A DNA stretch of 64,000 bases from Bordetella parapertussis (GCA_945861875.1 CAMAWC010000003.1:24597-88596); one strand, 5' to 3'. Positions 1 through 9,128 are shown, counted from the first letter of the stretch. Numbers and translations are program-made. The notes: generated by a model not told the origin, from the letters alone.

Positions 1-398
1 TGCACATCCATGGCGGCGTCGCAATTGAGCAGGCCGCCGACAATAATGGATGTGCTGGGCGCGACCTGGCCGGCGAGTGCCTGCTTGCGCACGACATGGT
101 AAGGGTCAACCGAACGCGGGTCGGGGTAATACTGGTCCAGGCGCGCGACGCGTGACATTGCGCTGCCGGCCGTGTTGAGGTGCGCGGCCATGGCCTCGAA
201 TATGTGTTCCGCCTCGCGCTGCGCCTTGGGGGGCGCGTCAAGCGGACGGCCGGACTTGAGCACGGCCGGATCCATCAGGCCGTTGGCGAGAGTGGCGCGC
301 AGGCCGCTGCCGAACACCCAGTTGCCGGCGCGCACAAAAGGCGCATGGACGATGTCGCCGTTGCCGTAACGGGTTTTTCCGAAGCGCTCTATGCTCAT
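1..398 (-). CDS. RidA (YjgF/YER057c) family protein, 3' end outside window
   Basis: About 132 N-terminal residues are visible, starting at the ATG at 398 and reading off the left edge of the window, so no stop is seen. The translation has the RidA-like layout: a short beta strand region (residues 13-40), an alpha helix with AEHIFEAM near residue 63-70, then the VARLDQYYPD segment. RidA proteins hydrolyse reactive enamine/imine intermediates; catabolic members act as deaminases on pathway intermediates. It is the last visible gene of the long minus-strand operon, 14 nt after a TctC receptor gene. The family call is fairly sure; the substrate is unknown. It could be a longer RidA-fusion, which the window cannot show. 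Confidence 0.75.
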   Translation of the reverse strand, partial: MSIERFGKTRYGNGDIVHAPFVRAGNWVFGSGLRATLANGLMDPAVLKSGRPLDAPPKAQREAEHIFEAMAAHLNTAGSAMSRVARLDQYYPDPRSVDPYHVVRKQALAGQVAPSTSIIVGGLLNCDAAMDV

Positions 399-412
399 GC
401 CTGTTTCCTTGC

Positions 413-1372
413 TTAATCTATCTTGGCACCGGTTTCCTTGATCAGGCGCGCCCACAAATCGCGGTCGCCGCGGAAAAAGGCGCCGAACTCCGCGGGCGTG
501 GAGCCGATTTGCTCGATGGCGGCGTTGCTCATGTAGGACCTGACCGCGGGGGCCTTTAGCGCCGCGTTCAATTCGCGGTTGAGTTTGTCGATGATGGGGG
601 CTGGTGTGCCCTTTGGCGCCAGGATGCCCATCCAGATGTAGGCTTCGTAGCCCTTGAAACCGGATTCAGCGAGGGTGGGCACCTCGGGCAGCAGCGGCGA
701 GCGCGTCGCGCCGCTGACCGCCAGTGCGCGCAGTTTGCCTTCCTTGATATGGCTGATCATCGCCGCGAGGCCGGGCATCGCCGTCTGGATTTGCCCGCCC
801 AGCAGGTCGGTGGTGACGCCGCCGCTGCCCTTGTAAGGCACGTGCGTCATCTTCAGGTCACCGATGGAATTCATCAGCGCCATGAACAGGTGTTGCGCGC
901 TGCCGTTGCCCGAGGACCCGTAATTGACCTTGCCCGGATTGGCTTTGACGTAGGCGACGAACTCGCGGATGGTCTTGGCCGGCACCGACGGATGCACCAG
1001 CAGCACCGCCTGCTCGCGTCCGAGCAGCGAAATCGGCAGGAAGTCGTCGACCGGATTGTGCGTCAGGTTGTTGTACAGCGAGACGCTGATGGCGTTGGGA
1101 TTGGATGCGAGCAGCAGTGTGTAGCCGTCGGCTGGGGCCTTGACCACTTCGGCACTGCCTATCATCGCGCCCTGTCCGGGCTTGTTCTCGACCACCATCT
1201 GGTGGCCGACCTGTTTGGAGAACTCCTGGGCGATGACGCGCATCGGTCCGTCGGAGGAGCCGCCTGCGCCGTAGGGAACAACGAGGCGTATGGGCCGGTT
1301 CGGATAGTCCTGGGCCTGTACGGTGGCGCTGAACAAGGCGAGGGTGAGCAATGTGAAGCCGAGGCGTTTCAT
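413..1372 (-). CDS. Bug/TctC-family tripartite tricarboxylate transporter receptor protein
   Basis: A 319-residue periplasmic receptor. It has a signal peptide (residues 1-20, ending VQA before QDYPNRPI), the family's YPNRPIRLVVPYGAGG start of the mature protein and the ADGYTLL motif about residue 83-90. Such proteins bind carboxylates or amides and deliver them to TctAB permeases, but no tctA or tctB lies in this window. It sits 13 nt after a deacetylase-like gene and 14 nt before the RidA gene, so it is probably co-transcribed with them. Family assignment is strong; ligand unknown. Confidence 0.93.
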   Translation of the reverse strand: MKRLGFTLLTLALFSATVQAQDYPNRPIRLVVPYGAGGSSDGPMRVIAQEFSKQVGHQMVVENKPGQGAMIGSAEVVKAPADGYTLLLASNPNAISVSLYNNLTHNPVDDFLPISLLGREQAVLLVHPSVPAKTIREFVAYVKANPGKVNYGSSGNGSAQHLFMALMNSIGDLKMTHVPYKGSGGVTTDLLGGQIQTAMPGLAAMISHIKEGKLRALAVSGATRSPLLPEVPTLAESGFKGYEAYIWMGILAPKGTPAPIIDKLNRELNAALKAPAVRSYMSNAAIEQIGSTPAEFGAFFRGDRDLWARLIKETGAKID

Positions 1373-1385
1373 GGTGGTTCTCCTG

Positions 1386-2297
1386 TCAGCTTCCGGGAAT
1401 GATGCCCGGGGGCAAGGTAAGGCAGTGATCGGCGATCTCGTGCGGTTTGCACCACCAGACGCGGCCGGCCTTGGCGTGCTCGACGCAATGCTGGAAGGCG
1501 CGGCGGATCATGCGCAGGCGAAAGGGCTGGCCGAACACATACGGATGGATGGACACGTTCAGCACCAGCGGATGGCGTTCCGATTGCTCGATCATTTCAT
1601 CGAATTGCTCGGTAATCATGTCGCAAAAGCTCTCGGCGTCACCCTTGCGGTGGATAACGTGCTGCGAATCATTGAGCTCGATCGGGTAGGGCACCGACAG
1701 GATGGGGCCGGCGCGCGTGCGCAACCACACCGGCTGGTCGTCCATGGGCCAGTCCATGAGGTAGGTGTAGCCCAGTTCCTTCAACAGGTCGGGGGTGTTG
1801 CCGGTCTCGTAGGCGCCAGAGCCCATCCAGCCCTTGGGCGCCCTGCCTTCATGTTTGGTGATGGTATCGGTGACTTCGCCCAGGATGCGCTCCTCGTCCG
1901 GCTGCCACAGTCCCTTGAGGTTCTCGGCGTTGCTGCGGCCATGGGCGACGATTTCGTCACCGCGCTTGCGAATGAAGTCGGTGATTTGCGGCGCGTACTG
2001 GTAGATGAGGCTGTTGGTGTTGTGGCCGGCGGGCAGTTTCAGCTCGTCAAGGAGCTCAAACAGCCGCCAGATGCCGATGCGGTTGCCGTAATCACGCCAG
2101 GAATAGTTGCGATGCGTCTGCGGCTCACCGGTCTTGGCCGGGTCGTGCCCAAGGCCCGCGCCAAAGGCGAACCATTCGATATTGGTGGTGATGGTGAAGG
2201 CGAGGCGTTTTCCGCCCGGCCAGGAGTAGTCCTTGCGCTCCGGTAACGGGATGTAGTCGTAGCGCGTGTGCTGGGGGAGGAGGGGTTTGGTGCTCAT
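1386..2297 (-). CDS. PuuE-like polysaccharide deacetylase-family amidohydrolase
   Basis: Start set at ATG 2297 (MSTKPLLPQ...), giving 303 residues; an upstream in-frame ATG at 2336 adds 13 residues overlapping the repeat spacer and is less likely. The protein resembles the NodB-fold subgroup that includes PuuE allantoinase and cyclic imide hydrolases: it has the IVAHG metal-site segment (about residue 118-122), the RAPKGW loop and the NVSIHPYVFGQP segment near the C-terminus. Such enzymes hydrolyse cyclic amides/imides or N-acyl bonds. It is a distant paralogue of the enzyme at 8222-9106 in the same operon. Exact substrate not readable from sequence. Confidence 0.8.
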   Translation of the reverse strand: MSTKPLLPQHTRYDYIPLPERKDYSWPGGKRLAFTITTNIEWFAFGAGLGHDPAKTGEPQTHRNYSWRDYGNRIGIWRLFELLDELKLPAGHNTNSLIYQYAPQITDFIRKRGDEIVAHGRSNAENLKGLWQPDEERILGEVTDTITKHEGRAPKGWMGSGAYETGNTPDLLKELGYTYLMDWPMDDQPVWLRTRAGPILSVPYPIELNDSQHVIHRKGDAESFCDMITEQFDEMIEQSERHPLVLNVSIHPYVFGQPFRLRMIRRAFQHCVEHAKAGRVWWCKPHEIADHCLTLPPGIIPGS

Positions 2298-2350
2298 GGA
2301 ATAGGTCTTCACTAAACGATAGTCGAATCTGGGCAAACCAAGAAACTACC

Positions 2351-2425
2351 GTCATTCCCGCGAAAGCGGGAATCCATTTTTCTCTGCCAAAAGACCCCAT
2401 GGATCCCCGCTTTCGCGGGGATGAC
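2351..2425. repeat. dRS3-like inverted repeat pair, copy 1
   Basis: Two facing copies of a 20-bp palindromic unit: ATTCCC, eight bases, GGGAAT at the left arm and the GGATCCCCGC...GCGGGGAT version at the right arm, flanked by GTCAT and ATGAC. It fills the spacer between a TctC gene and a deacetylase gene. The unit matches the pattern ATTCCC-N8-GGGAAT known as dRS3 in Neisseria. It can form a long hairpin in the transcript. Confidence 0.85.
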
Positions 2426-2453
2426 GAATTTCTCAGGGATGTACGTGTTGAGT

Positions 2454-3440
2454 TTATTCCACCTTTGCGCCAGACGCCTTGACCACCGGCGCGAGCATGG
2501 AGATTTCCTTGCTCAGCATGGCTGCAAACGCCTCGGGTGTGGTGGCGATTGGGTCGGCGCCGAGGTTGTCGAAGACCCGCTTGATTTCCTCGCTGGCGAT
2601 GACCTTGGCGAATTCGGCGTTAAGTTTGCGCACGATCGCCGGGTCCATGCCTTTGGGGCCGAGGATGCCGTTATAGAGCACCACCTCAAAATTAGCGACG
2701 CCCGCCTCGCCCATGGTCGGCACATCGGGTGCGGCGGCGACGCGCTTGGGCGTGGTTACGGCGAGGGCGCGCAGCTTGCCGGCCTTGGCGTTGGACACCG
2801 CCGGCGGCATGGTGGAGAACACGAAGGCCACTTCATTGCCGAGGATGGCCTGGGTCGCCGGGTTGCTTCCTTTGTAAGGCACGTGCACAACGTCAATGCC
2901 CTGGCCGGCTTTGAACATCTCGCCCGCCAGGTGCAGGATGGTACCGTTGCCGGATGAACCATAGGAGAACTTGCCCGGTTGCGATTTCATCAGCGCGGCG
3001 AGCTCCTTGACGGTTTTGGCCGATGAGGACGGATGCACCACCAGCATCAGCGGCGTCGAGGCGAACAGCGCAATGGGGGTGAAATCCTTGATCGAGTCGT
3101 AGGGCAGCTTGGGGTAGAGGCTGGCATTGATGGCGTGGGTGGTGATGTCCTGCAGCCAGATGGTGTAGCCGTCGGGGGCGGCCTTGGAAACAATATCCCC
3201 GGCGATGGTGGTGCCGGCGCCGGGCTTGTTCTCGACAAACACGCTTTGCCCGATCGTAGTGGACATCTTGGCGGCAATCGCACGCGCCAGCACGTCGGAA
3301 ATGCCGCCGGCGGCAAAGCCGACAACCATTTTGATCGGCTGTTTCGGGTAGTCGGCCTGGGCCCGGGCGTGGCCGATGCAGGTGGCAAGTATTGCGCCTG
3401 ACAGCAGGACCGAGGAAAGGACGCGTCGTTTGCGATTCAT
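2454..3440 (-). CDS. Bug/TctC-family tripartite tricarboxylate transporter receptor protein
   Basis: Start set at ATG 3440 (MNRKRRVLSS), which begins a good signal peptide ending near HARA before QADYPKQPI; the frame extends upstream but without signal-like sequence. The 328-residue product has the YPKQPIKMVVGFAAGG motif and DGYTIW. Periplasmic ligand-binding receptor of the TctC type. It follows livF by 77 nt and precedes a PuuE-like gene, so it probably belongs to the long liv operon. No permease partner is nearby. Confidence 0.93.
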   Translation of the reverse strand: MNRKRRVLSSVLLSGAILATCIGHARAQADYPKQPIKMVVGFAAGGISDVLARAIAAKMSTTIGQSVFVENKPGAGTTIAGDIVSKAAPDGYTIWLQDITTHAINASLYPKLPYDSIKDFTPIALFASTPLMLVVHPSSSAKTVKELAALMKSQPGKFSYGSSGNGTILHLAGEMFKAGQGIDVVHVPYKGSNPATQAILGNEVAFVFSTMPPAVSNAKAGKLRALAVTTPKRVAAAPDVPTMGEAGVANFEVVLYNGILGPKGMDPAIVRKLNAEFAKVIASEEIKRVFDNLGADPIATTPEAFAAMLSKEISMLAPVVKASGAKVE

Positions 3441-3517
3441 GGCGGGCTCCGAAAATGTAAGAAGTGGTAAAGAAGTACACCGGCGCGCCGTGCGCACCGC
3501 ATCGAACCGGGTCGGTG

Positions 3518-4225
3518 CTATTTCACACCCAGAAAGCGCTGCATGGTGGCGCGGTCGTTGCGCAGTACGTCGGCGCCGCCGTGCCAGACAATGCCGCCTG
3601 TCTCAAGTATGTAGACCTCGTCGGCGACCGCCAGGGCGCTGTAGAGGTTTTGTTCCACCAGCAGGATGGCAAGGCCGGTCTGCTTGAGTTGCGTGATGAT
3701 GCCCTCGAGGTGCTGCACCATCACCGGGGCGAGGCCTTCCGAGGGCTCGTCCATCAGCAGCAGCGTCGGGTTGAGCATCAGCGCGCGTCCGACGGCAAGC
3801 ATCTGGCGCTCGCCGCCCGAGAGCTGGTTGCCGCGATGGTGGCGCCGTTCGCCAAGGCGAGGGAACATGGCAAAAATGCGCTCCACCGTCCATTCGTGGC
3901 TGTCGGCGCCGCGCGATTCGACCATGGTCAGGTGCTCGGTGACGCTGAGCGAGGCGAACAGCCGGCGGCCCTGCGGCACCAGGCCGATGCGCTCGCGCGC
4001 GATGGCATGCGGCGTGAGACCGCGCAACTCCTTGCCAAGGTACTTGACGCTGCCCTGGGTGACCTGCGGCGAGGTGAAATTCATGATCGAGCGGATCAGC
4101 GTGGTCTTGCCCATGCCGTTGCGGCCGAGCAGGGCGACGACGCGGCTGGCCGGCACGTCGAGCGACACGCCGTGCAGGATGTGCGCGTCGCCGTACTTGC
4201 TGTGCAGGTCGCGTATTTCAAGCAT
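3518..4225 (-). CDS. livF: Branched-chain/amide-type ABC transporter ATP-binding protein LivF
   Basis: A 235-residue ATPase starting at ATG 4225 (MLEIRDLHSKYG), the normal LivF start; a longer frame upstream to 4348 lies inside livG and is rejected. Walker A is GRNGMGKT (residues 34-41), the signature is LSGGERQMLAVGRAL and Walker B is LLLMDEPSEGLAP. It pairs with LivG as the second cytoplasmic ATPase of the hydrophobic amino-acid/amide transporter family. The start overlaps the livG stop by 8 nt, indicating translational coupling. The C-terminus ends LGVK. Confidence 0.95.
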   Translation of the reverse strand: MLEIRDLHSKYGDAHILHGVSLDVPASRVVALLGRNGMGKTTLIRSIMNFTSPQVTQGSVKYLGKELRGLTPHAIARERIGLVPQGRRLFASLSVTEHLTMVESRGADSHEWTVERIFAMFPRLGERRHHRGNQLSGGERQMLAVGRALMLNPTLLLMDEPSEGLAPVMVQHLEGIITQLKQTGLAILLVEQNLYSALAVADEVYILETGGIVWHGGADVLRNDRATMQRFLGVK

Positions 4226-4973
4226 GGTGGGGCTTTCCGAGATAGACCTCTTGCACCTTCTCGTTGCCGCGGATGGCGTCCGGCGTGTCCTCGACCAGAA
4301 CCTGGCCGTGCTGCAGGCAGGTGACGTAATCCACGAGGCCGAGGGCAAGGTCCATGTCGTGCTCTATCAGCACCAGTGTCAACTCTCGCGGCAGGGCGCG
4401 GATAATCTCGGCCATGCGCACGCGTTCGGCCGCCGAAAGGCCGGCGGCCGGTTCGTCCAGCAGCAGCAGGCTGGGCTTGCCGGCGAGGGCAAGGGCGAGC
4501 TCAAGCTGGCGTTGCTCGCCGTAAGAGAGGTCGCGTATCGGCACGCCGCGGCGCGCGCTCATGCCGCTCTCGGACAGGGCCTCCTCGACCGCGGTGTGCT
4601 CGGCCGTGTTGAGCTTGCCCGAGCCAAACAGCGAAAACTTCCGCGGCGAGAGGCCGCGCACGGCAAGGCGCAGGTTGTCCTCGACTGACAGTGACGCAAA
4701 CAGGTTGGTGATCTGGTAGGTGCGGCCTATGCCCAGGTGCGCCTTGGCGTGCGGTTTGAGCCGGGTGACGTCGTTGCCGCGAAAGCTCACGCTGCCGCCC
4801 GAGGGACGGATGTCGCCGGCGATGGCGTTGAACAGTGTCGTCTTGCCGGCACCGTTGGGGCCAATGATGGCGCGGCGTTCCCCCGCCTTGACCGACAGCG
4901 ACACGCCGTCGACGGCGCGCAGCGCACCGAAGGTGACGCTGACGTTGTCGAGTTTGAGCAGGGGATCGGTCAT
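4218..4973 (-). CDS. livG: Branched-chain/amide-type ABC transporter ATP-binding protein LivG
   Basis: A 251-residue ATPase with Walker A GPNGAGKT (residues 38-45), the signature LSYGEQRQLELALAL (a divergent LSYGEQ form usual for LivG) and Walker B LLLLDEPAAGLS. It energises the LivHM permease together with LivF. It is separated from livK by 136 nt that contain a dRS3-like repeat and overlaps livF by 8 nt. The family is certain; the transported compound is not. Confidence 0.95.
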   Translation of the reverse strand: MTDPLLKLDNVSVTFGALRAVDGVSLSVKAGERRAIIGPNGAGKTTLFNAIAGDIRPSGGSVSFRGNDVTRLKPHAKAHLGIGRTYQITNLFASLSVEDNLRLAVRGLSPRKFSLFGSGKLNTAEHTAVEEALSESGMSARRGVPIRDLSYGEQRQLELALALAGKPSLLLLDEPAAGLSAAERVRMAEIIRALPRELTLVLIEHDMDLALGLVDYVTCLQHGQVLVEDTPDAIRGNEKVQEVYLGKPHHA

Positions 4974-5005
4974 CTTGATTGGTTGATGGGCGGTGCGTAA
5001 ATGCC

Positions 5006-5098
5006 GTCATACCCGCGCAAGCGGGAATCCATGGGGTTTGCATGCCGAACCCATGGATTCCGGGTTGCGCCCAAGGTGACGGGCGCCCCCGGAATGAC
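5006..5098. repeat. dRS3-like inverted repeat pair, copy 2
   Basis: GTCATACCCGCGCAAGCGGG unit at the left and a degenerate facing arm ending GGAATGAC at the right, with CCATGG-rich loop sequence. It occupies the livK-livG spacer of an operon, so its hairpin would lie inside the transcript. Confidence 0.75.
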
Positions 5099-5109
5099 GG
5101 CGTTGTGGA

Positions 5110-6378
5110 TCAGGTTTTCTTGATGCCCTGGAAGGTGCGCGAATACGGCGGTTGCGCCATATAGGTTTCCGGGTTGTATTTCCAGAACTGGCTGACGTTG
5201 GGATACGAGGCGATGGGCACGTTCCAGAGTTTGCCGTCCGGGCGCTTGACGGTCTTCCTGATGTACATGTCGTAGACCGGGTTGCCGTAAGGATCGAGTT
5301 CGACGCTCCTCCCGAGGGGCGAGCCGGTGAGCTTGACCTGGCGCACTTCGTTGAGGAAGTTGACCTTGTCCTCGACCTTGCCGTTGACGCGCTTGATCGC
5401 CTCGGCGAGCCACATCGCGCCCGAGTAATGCGAAAAGCCGTAGATTGACGGCAGCTTGTTGTAGGCCTTGTTGTAGTCGGCGAGGAATTTATTGTTGGCG
5501 GCCTCGTCGCGGCCCTCGCAAAAGTGTGCGCCGGAAATCAGGCCCTCGGCTTCGGGGCCCATGGTGCGGATGACCGACTGGTCGGTGGCGTTCTGGCAAT
5601 AGAGAACGGGAATCTTGTCTTTCAGGCCGAAGTTGTTCCATTGCTGGATAAAGCGCGAGGCGTCGGCGCCGGTCTCCATCGAAAACACCACATCGGGCTT
5701 GAGGTTCTGGATTTGCGCCAGGTAGGGACTGAAGTCGGCGGTGTTAAGCGGGTTCCAGAACTGCTGCATGATCGTTCCGCCGCCCTCGGTGAAGGTCTGG
5801 CAAAAGCCGCCGCACTGTTCGTGGCCGAAGGCGTAGTCCTGCGAAATGGTCACGGCTTTTTTGTAACCCTGCTTGAGGCCGTAATCAGCGATCGGCCGCG
5901 GCGTCTGGCTGGAACTGTAGCCGGCGATGCGCACGACGTTGTTAAGGCGCTTGCGCTGCGTCAGGTCGTCGGCGGCGATCACCGGGATGAAGTAGGGCAC
6001 GCCGTTGCCCTTGACGTATTCGGCCACGGCAAGGCCGGTGTTGGCGAGGATGTTGCCCACCAGCCAGTGCACGTTGCGCTGCTCGACGAGGCGGCGCGCC
6101 TTTTGCAGCGAGGTATCCGGGTTGGCGCCGTCGTCCTCGACGATGACTTCGATTTCGCGCCCGGCGACTTTCTTGCCGACCTGGTCCCAGTAAAGGTTGA
6201 AACCCTCGACCACTTCACGGCCGCCGGCGGCGACCACGCCGGTGAGCGGGGCCATCAGGCCGATGCGGATCGGACCGGTCTGCGCCGAGGCGGTGTGCAC
6301 CCACGGGCCGACCGAGGTCGCGGCGGTGGTGGCGGCGGCGGCGCCGGTGGCTTTGAGGAATTTGCGGCGGTTCATCAT
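5110..6378 (-). CDS. livK: ABC transporter substrate-binding protein, branched-chain amino acid/amide type
   Basis: A 422-residue periplasmic binding protein with a twin-arginine-like signal (RRKFLK at residues 4-9, cleavage likely after TASAQ). The mature part opens with GPIRIGLMAPLTGVVAAGG, the standard Peripla_BP_6 start. It belongs with livH, livM, livG and livF in one operon. The related proteins bind branched-chain amino acids, short amides, urea or aromatic acids; the neighbouring amide-hydrolysing enzymes make an amide or ureide ligand plausible, which is inference. The double Met start could be either codon. Confidence 0.9.
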   Translation of the reverse strand: MMNRRKFLKATGAAAATTAATSVGPWVHTASAQTGPIRIGLMAPLTGVVAAGGREVVEGFNLYWDQVGKKVAGREIEVIVEDDGANPDTSLQKARRLVEQRNVHWLVGNILANTGLAVAEYVKGNGVPYFIPVIAADDLTQRKRLNNVVRIAGYSSSQTPRPIADYGLKQGYKKAVTISQDYAFGHEQCGGFCQTFTEGGGTIMQQFWNPLNTADFSPYLAQIQNLKPDVVFSMETGADASRFIQQWNNFGLKDKIPVLYCQNATDQSVIRTMGPEAEGLISGAHFCEGRDEAANNKFLADYNKAYNKLPSIYGFSHYSGAMWLAEAIKRVNGKVEDKVNFLNEVRQVKLTGSPLGRSVELDPYGNPVYDMYIRKTVKRPDGKLWNVPIASYPNVSQFWKYNPETYMAQPPYSRTFQGIKKT

Positions 6379-6407
6379 GGTGACCTCCAGTTAACAAAAA
6401 AGGAAAT

Positions 6408-7340
6408 TCAGGAACTACGTTTGGAACGGCGCCGCGCGAGTATTTGTCGCGCCTTGCCGACAAGGCCTTCGGGGGCAAAAATCATGGTGAAAATGAACAT
6501 GAAGCCGAGCACCATGGACCAGCGCTCGGTGTAAAGGCTGACCACGTTTTCCAGGCTGATGATAACAATGGAACCTATCAGCGAGCCGAACAGCGTGCCG
6601 ACCCCTCCGACAATGGCCATCAGCAGGCCGGACACCGACTGCTTGAGTTCCACCGTGGATGGGCTGACAAAGCTGTTGTAAAAGGCGTAGAGGATGCCGG
6701 CGATTCCGGCGAAAAAACCGGATACGACAAAGCCGATGAACACGTGCAGCGGCACGTTGTAGCCCAGCGCCCGCATGCGCGATTCGCTCTCGCGAATGCC
6801 CTTGAGGGTGAGGCCGAAGGGTGAATTGACGAAACGCCACATCGCCAGGGCCATCAGCGAGGTGATGGCGAGGGTGAGGTAATACAGGTTGACGTGGTTG
6901 GCCAGCCATTCGGGCTTGATGTTGCCGCGAATGCCGTTCTCGCCGCCGGTGACCGACGTCCAGCGCAGCGACACGCCCCAGACGATCATGCCCAGGGCAA
7001 GGGTGAGCAGCAGGAAATACACGCCGGAGGTGCGGATGGCGAGGGCGCCGAACACCACGGCGGTGGCGGTGGCGGCAAGAATGCCCAGCACGATGCCGGC
7101 GGCGAGGGAGCCGTTGGCGGCGGTGACGTAATAGAGCACCACGTAGGTGGCGACGCCGAAAATCGCGCCGTGGCCCAGCGGCGTGCGCCCGGTATAGCCG
7201 GCGAGGATGTCGATGGACATGGCGAGCGCGGCGTAGATCAGGATTTGCGTCGCGATGCTGGTGTGGTAGCCGGTGATGGCCAGCGGCAGCAGCGCCAGGG
7301 CGGCCAGCACGATGGCGGTCCAGGCGTAGCGCTTGTTCAT
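6408..7340 (-). CDS. livM: Branched-chain/amide-type ABC transporter permease LivM
   Basis: Start at ATG 7340 (MNKRYAWTA); an upstream extension to 7502 runs within livH and is rejected. The 310-residue protein is highly hydrophobic with the family's DILAGYTGRTPLGHGA segment (normally GYTGQ.SLGH.A) near residue 43-58 and a basic C-terminal tail (RRRSKRSS). It forms the inner-membrane channel with LivH. Ten nucleotides separate it from livH. Confidence 0.94.
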   Translation of the reverse strand: MNKRYAWTAIVLAALALLPLAITGYHTSIATQILIYAALAMSIDILAGYTGRTPLGHGAIFGVATYVVLYYVTAANGSLAAGIVLGILAATATAVVFGALAIRTSGVYFLLLTLALGMIVWGVSLRWTSVTGGENGIRGNIKPEWLANHVNLYYLTLAITSLMALAMWRFVNSPFGLTLKGIRESESRMRALGYNVPLHVFIGFVVSGFFAGIAGILYAFYNSFVSPSTVELKQSVSGLLMAIVGGVGTLFGSLIGSIVIISLENVVSLYTERWSMVLGFMFIFTMIFAPEGLVGKARQILARRRSKRSS

Positions 7341-7350
7341 ACCCGGCTGC

Positions 7351-8208
7351 TCATGTGGCCCGTCCGAACAGGCCGAGCGGGCGGAAGGCGAGCAGCACGG
7401 CCATCGGCCCGAAAATGACAAAGTAGGCGAGTTCCGGGAACCAGACCTGGCCGAAGGTGTTGAGCATGGCGACAAAGATCGCGCCCACTGCGGCGCCGGC
7501 AAGGCTGCCGCGGCCGCCGATGATCACCACCGCAAGGCTGAACACCAGGATTTCGGCGTCGGCGGTGGGGTAGAGCGACAGGAAGGCGCCGCCCAGCGAA
7601 CCGCCGAGGCCGGCGAGGGCGGTGCCCAGCATCAGCGTGTAGATGAACACGCGGCGGATGTTGACGCCCATGGCTTCGACCATTTCGGCATCGTCGACGC
7701 CGGCGCGAATCAGCGCGCCCAGGCGCGTCTTGTTGAGCAGCAGCCACAGGCCGATGAAAATCGCCACGCCCACGCCCAGCACGAACAGGCGGAACGCCGG
7801 GTAGGTGATGCCGGCGAACTGCACCGCCCCCTGCAGCCACTGCGGCACCGGCACGGTGAAGGTGTCGCCGCCCCAGATCACCAGCATCAGGTCGTTGAGC
7901 ACCAGCGCGACCCCGACCGTGAGCAACACCTGGCGCAGTTCGTTGTTTTTGACAAAGCGCAGCAGCAGCGTGTCAATGAGAAAACCGGCAAAGGCCACCG
8001 CCAGTGCGGCGCAGCCTATGCCAATGGCAAAACTGCCGGATTTCATCGCCACGGTAAAGGCGATGTAGCCGCCCAGCAGGTAGAGCGCCCCGTGCGCCAG
8101 GTTGACGATGCGCATCAGCCCGAAAATCAGCGTAAAGCCGCTGCCGACCACGAACAGCAGCGCCGCGAAAGTCAGGCTGTTGAGCAGGTTGAAGGCGAGC
8201 ATCGACAC
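7351..8208 (-). CDS. livH: Branched-chain/amide-type ABC transporter permease LivH
   Basis: A 285-residue integral membrane protein with the LivH signature NLAHGALYLLGGY around residue 35-47. The start is a GTG at 8208 preceded by an AAGGA motif about 10 nt away; the ATG at 8202 is an alternative two codons inside. It is 13 nt after the PuuE-like gene at 8222-9106, which places enzyme and transporter in one transcript. Confidence 0.93.
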   Translation of the reverse strand: MSMLAFNLLNSLTFAALLFVVGSGFTLIFGLMRIVNLAHGALYLLGGYIAFTVAMKSGSFAIGIGCAALAVAFAGFLIDTLLLRFVKNNELRQVLLTVGVALVLNDLMLVIWGGDTFTVPVPQWLQGAVQFAGITYPAFRLFVLGVGVAIFIGLWLLLNKTRLGALIRAGVDDAEMVEAMGVNIRRVFIYTLMLGTALAGLGGSLGGAFLSLYPTADAEILVFSLAVVIIGGRGSLAGAAVGAIFVAMLNTFGQVWFPELAYFVIFGPMAVLLAFRPLGLFGRAT

Positions 8209-8221
8209 GGGGCAGTCGTCC

Positions 8222-9106
8222 TTACTTGGCTTGCGTGCGGGCCTTCTGGTACCAGTCGAGGATTTCCTCGCCGTTCCAGTGGATCACGCCGGGGAAGCGG
8301 CTCATGTAATCGTACACGGCTTCAAGGTACTTGATGCGGAAGGGCTGGCCGCTGACATAGGGGTGGATGGCGATGGCCATGATGCGCGGCCGCTCGGCCC
8401 CTTCCATGTACAGGCGGTCGAAGGTGTCGGTGCATTTTGTCTGCCAGTAGGCCGCCTCGTGGTGCTGCACCAGCATCGCCGGGATGTCGTTGGTCTCGAC
8501 CGAATAGGGCAGGGTGATGAGCGGGCCGTTGGTGGTCTTGATCTCCGTCGGCTCCTCGTCATAGACCCAGTCGCCGATGTATTTCACACCGGCGGCGGTG
8601 AGGTAATCGGGTGTGTCCAGCGTTTGCGTCAGGCCGGGTCCGAGCCAGCCGACCGGGCGTTTGCCGGTGAATTTTTCGATGGTGTCCATGGAGCGGCCGA
8701 TCATGCCCGGCTGGTCTTCTTCCTTGTGTATCGGCCCCTGCTCCCAGCTGTGGCCCATGAATTCCCAGCCCGAGTCCTTGCAAGCCTGCGCGACGCGCGG
8801 GTAATCGACACAGACGCGGGCGTTGATCGACAGGGTCGGCCGCAGGCCGAGCTTTTCGTACAAGGCATGAAAACGCCAGAAACCGACGCGCATGCCGTAC
8901 TCGTGCCAGGACCAGTTGGGCACGTCCGGCAGCAGCATCGCGCCGGTGGGCGGCGGGATGACCTGGCGCGCCATGGCCTTGGCGATGTCCCACACTTCAA
9001 GGTTGACGATGGTCCAGACGATGATGCGGCCGTCGCCCGGCAGCTTGAGCTTGGGGCGGTCGACAATGGCGCTGAAGGGAACGCGTTCGCGCGGAAGCAT
9101 GGCCAT
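8222..9106 (-). CDS. PuuE-like polysaccharide deacetylase-family amidohydrolase
   Basis: A 294-residue NodB-fold enzyme related to PuuE allantoinase and bacterial cyclic imide hydrolases, which have about this length. The likely metal-site segment is GWEFMGHSWE, followed by the TGKRPVGWLGPG loop and a C-terminal AIHPYVSGQPFRIKYLE segment shared with the paralogue at 1386-2297. Expected role is opening a cyclic amide or imide (or deformylating/deacetylating an N-acyl substrate) in the cytoplasm. Positioned between the isochorismatase gene (22 nt) and livH (13 nt). Specific substrate is an inference from context only. Confidence 0.82.
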   Translation of the reverse strand: MAMLPRERVPFSAIVDRPKLKLPGDGRIIVWTIVNLEVWDIAKAMARQVIPPPTGAMLLPDVPNWSWHEYGMRVGFWRFHALYEKLGLRPTLSINARVCVDYPRVAQACKDSGWEFMGHSWEQGPIHKEEDQPGMIGRSMDTIEKFTGKRPVGWLGPGLTQTLDTPDYLTAAGVKYIGDWVYDEEPTEIKTTNGPLITLPYSVETNDIPAMLVQHHEAAYWQTKCTDTFDRLYMEGAERPRIMAIAIHPYVSGQPFRIKYLEAVYDYMSRFPGVIHWNGEEILDWYQKARTQAK

Positions 9107-9128
9107 GATGGGGTCTCCTGTTGCGTTG

